This document shows positions 1 through 8,372 of a stretch of 64,000 bases of DNA, one piece after another. How positions within the stretch are numbered: the first letter of the stretch is position 1; each line of letters starts with the position of its first letter. The DNA lies in NCBI GenBank assembly GCA_039954875.1, contig CP157202.1, positions 1,531,117-1,595,116 of the forward strand, in the 5' to 3' direction. This DNA comes from G039954875 sp039954875. GTDB taxonomy: Bacteria > Bacteroidota > Bacteroidia > Flavobacteriales > Blattabacteriaceae. The notes below the pieces were generated by a model. The model was given only the letters and a program-made list of their open reading frames with translations. It had not been told where the DNA came from and searched no databases. The position numbers and the translations under genes were made by a program.

Positions 1-1182
1 GTGTACTTCACTCCGATTATTGGCGGATGGTTTGCGGATAATTACTTGGGTCAACGAAAGTCGATTACCATGGGGGGGATCACTATGATGTTTGGACAGT
101 TTGCGCTTTTTGCTATCAATGATCAAAATGGGCTTTATTTGGGCCTATTGCTTCTGATCATAGGGAACGGATTTTTCAAGCCGAATATTTCAACTTTGGT
201 TGGGCAGTTGTATGAGCAAAATGATGACCGTAAAGACTCGGCTTTTTCCATCTTTTATATGGGGATCAATTTAGGGGCTTTTTTATCACCTTTGGTGGTA
301 GGTTATGTAGCCGAAGAGGCTTTTTCTGTTAAGGGGGAAGATGGACACATCCTCAGCTATGGATATAAATATGGTTTTTTGATCGCTGGAATCGGAATGT
401 TTATCGGCCAATTGCTCTATAACGTTCTGGGTAAACAGTATCTTGGTAAAGTGGGGGTGAGTATTGAAGGTAGGAAAAATCATCATGTAGAGATGGGTGA
501 AAAAATACCTTTGACGAAAATGGAAAAAGATCGTATATGGGTCATTTTTATCTTTGCGGTCATTTCTATTTTTTTCTGGGCTGGCTTCGAACAAGCAGGG
601 TCTTCACTGTCGCTTTATACGGACAAGTTCATCAGCAAGAAGATCGCTTTTGGCGATTCTATATGTGTCATCCCTACAGCGTGGTTTCAGTCGATTAATG
701 CTTTTTTTATCGTTTTATTGGCTCCTGTCTTTGCTGTATTTTGGCAATGTGTTTTAGGAAAAAAAATTTCTACTCCTGTCAAGATGGGATTGTCTATGAT
801 TTTATTAGGCCTCGGCTTTTTGTTTATGCTAGGTGCTGTTTTTGAAAGAGGAGGCAATATAGAAGATCCAAGTATCAAAGCTAGTGTGATCTGGATCATT
901 TTCACTTATTTCTTTCATACTTTAGGTGAGCTTTGTTTGTCGCCGGTTGGTTTGTCTGCTGTCACTAAGCTTTCTCCTGTCAAGTTGGCTTCATTCATGA
1001 TGGGTATTTGGCTTCTTTCGTCTTTCATAGCTAATATCGCAGGAGGATATATAGCTGCGTATGTCCAACAATTAGGCCCTAAGAATATTTTCACTATGAT
1101 GACTATTTTTTCTATGGCTTTGGGTATCATTATTCTAAAGCTATCGGTCTGGATTGAGAGGAAAATGCATGGTATAAGATAA
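1..1182 (+). CDS. POT/PTR family proton-dependent peptide transporter, 5' end cut by the window
   Basis: This is the C-terminal roughly 390 residues of an inner-membrane proton-coupled di/tripeptide symporter of the POT (PTR2) family. The PTR2 signature is visible as FYMGINLGAFLSPLVVGY near residues 87-104, preceded by GNGFFKPNIS. About nine or ten hydrophobic segments follow, and the protein ends in a basic tail. Family members are usually 450-550 residues, so the N-terminus, with the first one or two membrane segments, lies outside the window and the GTG at base 1 is not a proven start. The reading frame is undamaged. Its retention matters because an oligopeptide ABC permease at 10.56-11.65 kb is dead, so this carrier may be a main peptide uptake route. 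Family assignment is firm; substrate is inferred. Confidence 0.9.
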   Translation: MYFTPIIGGWFADNYLGQRKSITMGGITMMFGQFALFAINDQNGLYLGLLLLIIGNGFFKPNISTLVGQLYEQNDDRKDSAFSIFYMGINLGAFLSPLVVGYVAEEAFSVKGEDGHILSYGYKYGFLIAGIGMFIGQLLYNVLGKQYLGKVGVSIEGRKNHHVEMGEKIPLTKMEKDRIWVIFIFAVISIFFWAGFEQAGSSLSLYTDKFISKKIAFGDSICVIPTAWFQSINAFFIVLLAPVFAVFWQCVLGKKISTPVKMGLSMILLGLGFLFMLGAVFERGGNIEDPSIKASVIWIIFTYFFHTLGELCLSPVGLSAVTKLSPVKLASFMMGIWLLSSFIANIAGGYIAAYVQQLGPKNIFTMMTIFSMALGIIILKLSVWIERKMHGIR

Positions 1183-1189
1183 ATTTTTA

Positions 1190-1710
1190 TAAAAGCATTA
1201 TCGATAAAAACATTAACCAGCTTGTGGGTAATTTTGTTTTTATTATTATTTCTAATTGCTCTGGTATATTGTCAGATAGGTCGATCTGCCTGTAGCTGAG
1301 TGCTTAGCCGAGAGATTTCCCAAGAAAATAATTATGATTATTTTATATATCACTTGGTGTTGTTATTGTAAAGGGATGAATATAAATATACTAAGTAGTT
1401 TTGTTGTGGTGAAGTACGTCTATTGGAATTACATTCCAGTGGGAGTCGTATGGCGAAACAAGAGTATATCATCATCTATCGGCAGAAGAGATGTCCCTAT
1501 TTAAACTTTTTCAGGCTGAATCGTTTAGTTGATTCTCTGTTGAATCGAAGCCCCAGCTTTCCATTCATTGTGGTTGTAGATAAAAAATGGGAATATTGTA
1601 AATCTTTTACAGGGCTACTTACGTATTCCAGATTTATTGAAATTTTTACGGACTGTCAGTTTCTAGATCTATTTCTTTTAGTATTTTTGCGACTTTTTGA
1701 TTGAGTTGAG
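1190..1710 (+). pseudogene. Possible remnant of a thioredoxin-fold protein
   Basis: No intact gene lies between the peptide transporter and korB. On the plus strand, pieces in different frames can be joined into something like the end of a thioredoxin-fold domain: a PSFPFIVVVDK strand, then after a frameshift at a run of A residues, NGNIVNLLQGYLRIPDLLKF. The usual cis-proline-containing strand followed by a charged hairpin and a last helix would look like this. No CxxC motif could be placed. The call is tentative; the stretch may also be unrelated decayed DNA. Confidence 0.3.
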
Positions 1711-1776
1711 CCGAGGTATTGGTTTTAGGTCAATAGTCAGCAGATTTTTTGTATTTTCCCTATGAATGGAATTACA

Positions 1777-2799
1777 TTATGAGATCACCCAAGTACTTGG
1801 TCCAGCAAGGAGTTCGTCTAAAGTCGGTACGTCTAAGTTTGTTTTAGCTTGTCTAAGCTGTTGATGAAAAAGCACGTCATAACACGGCCTGTCTTCCGTA
1901 TAAAGTATTCCAAAAGGGCGTGGGAAACGACTTTTGCCAGGTGTATCGAAAAACCGAGCTAGGATGTTTGCCTTAGTACAATCCTTTTCATCATGGATCC
2001 AGATATCTTCCAAGGAATATTTTTCTTCCAAAGAAACAACCTGAGGTTGCAGGCCATCAAGTCGTATTCCTTTGGTAAGTTCGATGCCAAAGAGTAAGGG
2101 TTTGCCATTTTCGAGAAATATCGTAGTGTCAGATTTATTCGCCTTTTCTGAAAAAACTTCAAAGGCTCCGTCGTTGAAGATATTACAATTTTGATAAATT
2201 TCTAAAAATGAAGTACCTTTGTGTTGGTGACATTTTAAAAGCATTTCCCTGAGATGCTTAGGATTTTTGTCTATTGTCCGAGCTACAAAAGTAGCTTGAG
2301 CGCCTAGGGCCAATGATAAAGGGTTGAAGGGTTGGTCAATAGTACCTAGGGGAGAGGATTTTGTCTTCAAACCTAAACCTGAAGTGGGTGAATATTGACC
2401 TTTGGTCAAGCCGTAGATTTCGTTATTGAAAAGTAAGACATTAACGTCTAGGTTTCTACGAAATAGGTGTATCGTATGGTTTCCGCCGATAGAGAGTGCA
2501 TCACCGTCTCCAGTGATGATCCACACACTCAATTCAGGCTTGGCCAATTTGATCCCGGTAACTATGGCAGGTGCTCGGCCGTGTATGCCATGGAGTCCGA
2601 AAGTATCCATATAGTACGGGAAGCGCGAAGAACAACCGATACCTGAAACAAAGACAATATTTTCTTTAGCAATACCTACTTCTGGCAATACCGTCTGCAT
2701 CTGCTTCAGTATAGAATAATCTCCACATCCAGGGCACCATTTGACTTCTTGATTGGAGATAAAATCTTTGTATGTATATTTTTTTTCTGTAATATTCAA
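1777..2799 (-). CDS. korB: 2-oxoglutarate:ferredoxin oxidoreductase, beta subunit
   Basis: This is the thiamine-diphosphate-binding beta subunit of a 2-oxoacid:ferredoxin oxidoreductase, which converts 2-oxoglutarate (or a related 2-oxoacid) and CoA to the acyl-CoA with reduction of ferredoxin in the cytoplasm. The sequence shows EVKWCPGCGDY near the N-terminus, the GIGCSSRFPYY segment, the ThDP motif GDGDALSIGGNH and NNEIYGLTKGQYSPTS, all typical of KorB. The frame can be read back to an ATG at 2841, but a TAnnTTTG element at 2824-2831 lies inside that extension, so I prefer the TTG at 2799, giving 340 residues and an N-terminus that matches the family. The alpha subunit, normally the immediate neighbour, is not in the window: dead queG lies upstream and no KorA-like sequence lies downstream. 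Confidence 0.88.
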   Translation of the reverse strand: MNITEKKYTYKDFISNQEVKWCPGCGDYSILKQMQTVLPEVGIAKENIVFVSGIGCSSRFPYYMDTFGLHGIHGRAPAIVTGIKLAKPELSVWIITGDGDALSIGGNHTIHLFRRNLDVNVLLFNNEIYGLTKGQYSPTSGLGLKTKSSPLGTIDQPFNPLSLALGAQATFVARTIDKNPKHLREMLLKCHQHKGTSFLEIYQNCNIFNDGAFEVFSEKANKSDTTIFLENGKPLLFGIELTKGIRLDGLQPQVVSLEEKYSLEDIWIHDEKDCTKANILARFFDTPGKSRFPRPFGILYTEDRPCYDVLFHQQLRQAKTNLDVPTLDELLAGPSTWVIS

Positions 2800-2823
2800 T
2801 GAATAAGTCTTTGAAATTTTACG

Positions 2824-2831
2824 CAAAGATA
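2824..2831 (-). promoter_or_regulatory. TAnnTTTG -7 element upstream of korB
   Basis: On the minus strand this reads TATCTTTG, a perfect match to the Bacteroidota -7 consensus TAnnTTTG. It falls within the longest possible korB frame and therefore argues for the downstream TTG start at 2799. I could not place a convincing -33 TTG at normal spacing, so this is an inference from the -7 match and its position. Confidence 0.4.
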
Positions 2832-2889
2832 CGATATGCAAATGAGTAGAATTTATGGGGTTATGACCTTTATTTTTTCAGCGTCTTGA

Positions 2890-3820
2890 CATAGTCCACA
2901 TTCCGTTTAACTCTAGTGTTTTTAGCTCACTTTAGCGTGTATATTTTGAATATATTTTAGGAAAATTCTTCAGTACGCTCTTTACAGTTCTTTTTGGAAA
3001 AGTCTAACCAAGGCTTTTTTTGTGGTTGGAACAAAGGCTTTTTCGTGGTTCGGGCAAAGCGATTCTACGGACATACATCTTTACAGATGTTACGACCGAA
3101 GATCCAATCCTGAAAGTTTTTTTCCGATTTGGAGGGTATGAGTTGTTCTTTCAATTTTATAGTTAGGGGTAGGAAATACAACGCGAAGCATCGATCTCAT
3201 ACGGGGGCGTATGATGGCTTGTGTTGGGCAGGCCATCGATGCGATGTCTATAACTGCTGTGATTGATCTGTAATTGTATGGTCGTAGGCTAGTTCCATAT
3301 CGACGATCAATTTGCAAGAAAAATGGAATGAGTCTTGTTGTTTTTTCAGAAGTAAGGTGTTTTTCTCTGTCAATCCTAGGCTTGCACATTGGGCTTAGGC
3401 TTTATCGAGTACTGAAGCAGAATCGACAAAATTTCGGCCATGTACTTCGCCAATACGTTCTATGATAAAGTTATGTAATGTTCTTAGCTTGAATTTTAGC
3501 ACATGGTGATAGTTCTGTTCGTAAACGTATTTCGATATCTGATAGTTATCTCGATGTTGTTTTTTTAGGAGTATAGTAGTTGTACAGGAGTGAGATGACC
3601 AAGCTGGATTCATGGATCAGGTGTGTAGGATCGAGGTGTTTATAAAAATCGTTTTCTATACAATGAAGCCCTGCATGTCTTTTTTACTTGAGCCAACGAT
3701 CTAAGTGTGGGGCTTCCTTTTTTAGTAGTTCTGCTTTGGTACAATGCTACGAGCGATGAATTCCAAACGTTTAGCCTTTTCTTTGATCCATTGGGCGTGT
3801 TTTTCCTTGAGATGCATCAT
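2890..3820 (-). pseudogene. queG: Decayed epoxyqueuosine reductase
   Basis: QueG reduces epoxyqueuosine to queuosine in tRNA with cobalamin and two 4Fe-4S clusters. Here only pieces remain, in all three minus-strand frames but in the correct order. Near 3820 is the start, with KHAQWIKEKAKRLEF; then a segment like KRHAGLHCIENDF and LDPTHLI; GEVHGRNFVDSASVLDKA at about 3410; MACPTQAIIRP at about 3220 (the second cluster region); LTIKLKEQLIPSKSEKNF and DWIFGRNICKDVCP at about 3100; and the C-terminal KRNVDYVK near 2900. Several stops and frameshifts interrupt it, and some cluster cysteines are replaced. It follows dead ruvB in the same orientation, the usual Bacteroidota pairing. It cannot encode a working enzyme. 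Confidence 0.85.
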
Positions 3821-3864
3821 GGATCCTTTTCAAACAGTTTAGTCAAACGAATAATCCTGGTGGA

Positions 3865-4860
3865 TTGTAGTATTTCGCCACATATATGTGTAGGTTAAGG
3901 TTGTGGCTTCTTTTTCGTGGGGTGTACACATCAGATAACTTTTCTTTGATAAGAAAAGGTTCGTAGACTTCCTCTATCGTGCCGGGGTTCTCGCTGACGA
4001 TTGTAGTGATAGTATTGAAATTTACCAGTTCTCCTTTTAATTTATCAATCATCGTTGTCAGGATTTTATTGTTCATTTTGTCCAAGCTGTGCTTGTCAAT
4101 ATTCAAAGCACGTAAGCCTGTTTCGGAGATATTCAGATCGATCGTGCAATTGTCTTTGATTTTAGCAAAATCCTGCACACGGCGGAGCAAGTTATTGGTA
4201 ATACCTGGGGTATCCCGGCTGTGCCCAGTAATCTATATATCAGGTTTGGTTGTGATTGGACAGTTAAGATCTGGACGCTCTGTTTGATGATATTGCTCAG
4301 GATTTATTTTTGATAATATTCCAAATGACAATTGATGCTAAAATGAATGTGCATCGGTTCTGTTAGTAGGCGGCCTGAGCTAGTCATGGCTCCAATGAGT
4401 TTGAATGAGTGTGGGTGGATCTGTACCTAACGGGTATTTAGGTTGGACTCTATCATGTTATCGATATAGCGGAGTAGAGATGTTTTTTTAATAATGACGA
4501 GACCCGATGGATCTAGTGAATGCAAATCATATCGTGTGGTTCTAGGTGAGTGAGTAGACCGGCTAGATCGCTTGGCTTTTCCAAGACTGGCCCTGAACTG
4601 ATTGTGATATTACGCCAGATTCGTTGGCAATGATGTGGGTTAGCGTGGTCTTGCCCAGGCCAGGCTGGAGGTGTAATAGGATATGGTTTAGAGCCCCTTA
4701 TAGCCGTTTGGTGGCGTTTTATAAAAACTTCAAGGTTTTCTAGTATTTGTTCTTACCCAGTGAAGTCCTCGAAATGTCTCGGCTGTATATTTTTTTCGAA
4801 TTCGAGCTACTCGGAAGAAAGTTGTTTTTGTTAGAATTAAAAATGTCGAGCATCGATGGA
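3865..4860 (-). pseudogene. ruvB: Decayed Holliday junction DNA helicase RuvB
   Basis: RuvB is the AAA+ motor of the RuvABC branch-migration complex. The remnants are colinear and unmistakable. They are PRHFEDFTG then, after an in-frame stop, EQILENLEVFIK near 4770; the Walker A region PGLGKTTLTHIIANESG near 4640; SGPVLEKPSDLAGLLTHL near 4570; a stop where the Walker B DEIHR motif should be (IH, stop, IHR); and an open C-terminal frame from about 4190 to 3870 with RRVQDFAKIKDNCTIDL, NKILTTMIDKLKG and GTIEEVYEPFLIKE. Multiple frameshifts and stops make it non-functional. Its dead neighbour queG begins about 45 bases downstream. Confidence 0.92.
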
Positions 4861-5359
4861 TTGGATTAGGTTTAGAAATATATTTAATGGGGTTGTTTGT
4901 CAGTGGGATTATCATCTGGACTTAGGTTAAGTTTTTTGTGTTTCAGGATTTTGGATTATCTATTTACAAGAGACCCTATCACTTAAGCTATGATAGTAAT
5001 CACGGGGTTGATCATCGCCCCCCATATGAGCCTCTGTTGTACATCTAATTTGTACTCAAGTCTGTTGCATTGAGCATCTTACCCTGCTAAATTGCGCATC
5101 TATTAGTTCAAGTTGAGAATTCATTCTACTTGAGACCTTTTGCATATCGTTTTCTTTTTTAGGTCTATAATTTTTATGAGCGTATCCTATTATGGTTCGC
5201 TAAGATCCTTCAGCCCTTTGGTGATATTGTGGATGTCTCTGACCTTCACGACTATCTGTAATAGTAAGGATTTTTTACCTAGATAACTCATTTTTTGGGG
5301 GTTTATTGAGTAATCGGGATTTTTTATCAGATAGCCTTTTTCGGTTTGAAAGTGCATAT
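4861..5359. other. Non-coding stretch between ruvB remnant and hemH
   Basis: About 500 bases without a recognisable gene. Both strands are full of stops in every frame and I could not assign any fragment to a family. The only feature I can support is the promoter-like element at its right end. It is probably eroded sequence that once separated or belonged to divergent genes. Confidence 0.5.
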
Positions 5360-5367
5360 TATCTTTG
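5360..5367 (+). promoter_or_regulatory. TAnnTTTG -7 element upstream of hemH
   Basis: The plus strand reads TATCTTTG, a perfect match to the Bacteroidota -7 consensus. It overlaps the longest possible hemH start (TTG at 5365), which means transcription would begin near 5373 and the real start codon must lie further in. This supports the GTG at 5404. Confidence 0.45.
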
Positions 5368-5403
5368 CCTTTGGTGCGGGATTCAATTAAAAATATTGAG
5401 TCG

Positions 5404-6435
5404 GTGAAAAAGGGGATTCTATTGGTAAATATAGGTTCGCCAGACTCACCTTCAGTGCCGGATGTACGGCGGTATCTACGAGAATTTTTGTCTGATAAAG
5501 GAGTGATCGATGCGTCTTATTTGATGCGAAAATTTATTGTCGAAGTCTTGATATTACCCAAACGGCCTAAGCGTTCGGCTGAAGCCTACCGCAAGATCTG
5601 GTGGGATGAGGGTTCACCACTCATTGTGATTTCTCAACAATTGAAGAAAGCAGTTTCCGAACGTTTGTCCGTACCCGTATCCTTGGGCATGCGTTATGGG
5701 CATCCTTCGATACGTTCGGGTTTGGAGGAGCTTTATATGCAGCAAGTTCGGGAGGTGTTGGTCTTCCCGCTTTATCCACATTTTGCGATGAGTACATCTG
5801 AGAGTTTGATGATCAAAGCCTTTAGGGTAAGGAGGAGATATTTCAAGGATATGAAGATAGTATTTTTTCCGCCTTTTTACCAGTTTAGGAACTATATCAG
5901 TGTTTTGGGTGAAAGTATTACTACGGGCTTGACTCAAGGGGTAGATCATTTGTTGTTTTCTTACCATGGTCTGCCTCAACGGCATATTTATGAAACAGAT
6001 CTGATGGGTCATTGTAGGATCAATGATTATTGTTGCCGATCGACGTCTGAATCCCATAGCAGGTGTTATCGTTATCAGTGTTATGAAACGACTCGGAGGG
6101 CTGCGGCATGGCATGGTTTGCCTTTGGGTCAGTACTCTACTTCTTTTCAGTCGCGTTTGGGTAATGATTCTTGGCTCAAACCTTATACGGATAAGACGCT
6201 AGAAGCACTGGGGAAATCTGGAGTGAAAAAGCTTGCTGTTGTAGCGCCCGCTTTTACGAGCGATTGTTTGGAAACACTTGAAGAGCTTGCTATTGGAGGA
6301 AAGGATATTTTTTTACGTTCGGGGGGTGAGGTCTTTATTTATATTCCTTGCTTGAATGTTCAAGAAGCATGGGTGACGGTTTTATCCAACTGGTGTAAGA
6401 TTTGGCTGCATGAAAAAGTTGATTTTGAGTTATAA
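5404..6435 (+). CDS. hemH: Ferrochelatase
   Basis: Ferrochelatase inserts ferrous iron into protoporphyrin IX, the last step of protoheme synthesis, at the inner face of the cytoplasmic membrane. The protein starts KKGILLVNIGSPDS and carries VRRYLREFLSD, SLGMRYGHPSI, FPLYPHFAMSTSES, the metal-binding histidine in SYHGLPQRH, and the conserved glutamate in DCLETLEEL. The frame could extend to a TTG at 5365, but a -7 promoter element covers that site, so the GTG at 5404 (343 residues, the normal family length) is chosen. It supplies heme for the ACIII cytochromes at 19.7-28.1 kb and fits with the ccsBA cytochrome c assembly gene at 44.2 kb. It looks intact. Confidence 0.93.
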   Translation: MKKGILLVNIGSPDSPSVPDVRRYLREFLSDKGVIDASYLMRKFIVEVLILPKRPKRSAEAYRKIWWDEGSPLIVISQQLKKAVSERLSVPVSLGMRYGHPSIRSGLEELYMQQVREVLVFPLYPHFAMSTSESLMIKAFRVRRRYFKDMKIVFFPPFYQFRNYISVLGESITTGLTQGVDHLLFSYHGLPQRHIYETDLMGHCRINDYCCRSTSESHSRCYRYQCYETTRRAAAWHGLPLGQYSTSFQSRLGNDSWLKPYTDKTLEALGKSGVKKLAVVAPAFTSDCLETLEELAIGGKDIFLRSGGEVFIYIPCLNVQEAWVTVLSNWCKIWLHEKVDFEL

Positions 6436-6438
6436 ACC

Positions 6439-7435
6439 GTGTTTTATAAATTTGCGTTACTTCGAAAAATAAAATTATATAAAAAAGTTTGTTTATGGGC
6501 TGGTGCTGTTGCTGGGTTTGCATGGGATCGTTGTGGCTCAGTGGATGCTAAGAAAAATTCCTTGTCGAGTTATGAAAGTTTCTGTACGACCAAACAGATT
6601 AGGCTCTCTGAATGTAAAGAGGGTTGGTGGTACAAGGGTATATACGTTTTGTTGTTGAATCAAGATGGTTTTCAGCAATTGGGTGGCTGGTGGGATAAAT
6701 TCAGTGGCCCTTAGTTTCCGGATGAATTATGATCACGATTTCATTTGTGGTAAGCATCTTTGGGAAACTCGTGTGATCTTGGGTTATGGGATACGTGCTG
6801 AAAACAAAGAGAGAGCCAAAAAGGTTTAGGACATCATCGACGTGAATTCTGTCTATGGATACCGGGTTAAGGAAAATTGATACTATGCCTATCGATTGAA
6901 TTTCAGGCATCAGTTTTGGAGGACTATGATTACGCCAAAATTCCGGTGTGGAAGATCTTCAATTTATGTTTCTGGATTATTTGACGACAGGTTTTGGGGT
7001 GGATTACCGACTTAATGATAGTCTCACACTGTAAATATCTATCAAGTTGACTTTGATGATGATCTCTGTCACAGCCAAGGACTTCTTTAACACTTATGGT
7101 GAGGGGAGGGTCAGATGATCGGCATAACTAAGGTCTATGGTATAAATCCGGGGGTAGTTTTCGCTATTAATTGGGTGATTATCTTGGGACGCGTTACAAG
7201 ATGTAATTGATGCATAATGTGTTCTTATACAATAGTCTGGATATTTTTCTAATCATTTGCGAAATCCGTAAAATATGTACATATCCTATGCTGGGATCTT
7301 AGATATGGAGATCAATAAAATTCTTTTGGATTAGTTTTCACTTGATATATTTTACGATGAAAATAAAATCAAAAGAATATAGCTCAAAGAAACCTTGGGC
7401 ATAGGCCTTGCTTATACGTTTGAGAAATGACATTG
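6439..7435 (+). pseudogene. Decayed DUF3078 family protein
   Basis: DUF3078 proteins are Bacteroidota-specific, signal-peptide-bearing, probably outer-membrane beta-rich proteins of unknown function. The remnant starts three bases after hemH with a hydrophobic leader, then shows NQDGFQQLGGWW, LNYDHDFICGKHLWETRV, LGYGIRAENKERAKKV and, after a stop, DIIDVNSVYGYRV, YYAYRLNFRHQF, DYRLNDSLTL and a terminal LGIGLAYTF near 7430. Conserved order is kept but stops and frame changes occur throughout. It is read in the same direction as hemH and was probably co-transcribed. The family call rests on my recognition of the SW/NY and YG-K-WYY pattern. Confidence 0.65.
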
Positions 7436-7499
7436 GCTTTTTGTTCGAAAATTTAATAGCAGCTGCCTGAGATCGGATTTAGTTTGGCCTAACTCCCAT

Positions 7500-8272
7500 G
7501 ATTTCAATGTTTGGATGGATGCATGGGCCGTTATATCGAATCGTATGGGGGCACTACGGAGACATATTCGTTAGCTACGGCCCATTCGTCGGTATCTTTT
7601 TTTTGGTCAAGGTTGATAAATTTATCCGTGAGCCAGTAGTACGTTTTGCCTTTGGGATCGAGACGTTTGTCGAAATTCTCTTTTCATCGTGCTTTGGGGC
7701 TTGTCGGTATATTTTGAGCCCTTTGATCTTTTTTTTTTTGAATTTTGGGATATTTACACTGAGGCTAACACCTTGTGGAAGTGCTTTTTCAAGGACTTTT
7801 TGCACAATCTGGTGCACGTATTTTTGGGTCGGTTCGAAGTCCGCTGCCCTGGATAAATCTAACAGTGAAAAGCCTATGGCCGGTATGCCTTTGATTGCTG
7901 CTTCTACAGTGGCAGACATGGTACCTGAGTAGATAATGTTGACGGAAGTATTTTATCCGTGATAGATTCCTGATAAGCAGATGTTTGGTCTTTTTTTTTT
8001 GGGGGGGGATATGACTAACGGCTAATTTAACACAGTCTACTGGTGTCCTGAAGCATTGCTATTCTTGTTGAGATCTCTGATCGATATCCATGGCCTCTCC
8101 GTGAAGGGGGATCTCGACGGTAATGGCACATTAGTCCCATGCCTGATTGAGGTTTATTAGGTGCTACGACGTAGACGTTCCGAAGGGTATTCATAATGCG
8201 GATGAGGGCTCGGATTCCTGATGCGATAATCCAATCATGGTTGGTCACTAAAATGATTGGCCTTGTTTTCAT
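7500..8272 (-). pseudogene. surE: Decayed 5'-nucleotidase / survival protein SurE
   Basis: SurE is a metal-dependent nucleoside 5'-monophosphate phosphatase. The N-terminal piece (8272-8030) begins MKTRPIILVTNHDWI, where the family has VTNDDGI, so the second of the metal-binding positions is altered, and continues with IRALIRIMNTL and VVAPNKPQSGMG. A second piece (7919-7575) reads SATVEAAIKGIPAIGFSLLD, KVLEKALPQGVSLSVNIPK and KGLKIYRQA. Between them lie frameshifts and a T10G8 homopolymer block (7991-8008). It is convergent with nothing and divergent from the tail-specific protease, the usual neighbour of surE in Bacteroidota. Non-functional. Confidence 0.88.
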
Positions 8273-8372
8273 TTTAATATTTCAAAATAATTCTAAACCT
8301 TTGTACCTGTATTTTTACGGCTATATGGAGATTTTTATTATAAATCGATCTGTTTCATAAATAAGTGATACG

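Noticed and set aside
5614..6114. 166-codon minus-strand frame within hemH
   Set aside because: Shadow of intact ferrochelatase.
7498..7932. Open plus-strand frame of 144 codons opposite surE
   Set aside because: It is a shadow of the surE C-terminal remnant on the minus strand, whose translation clearly matches SurE; the plus-strand protein has no family resemblance.
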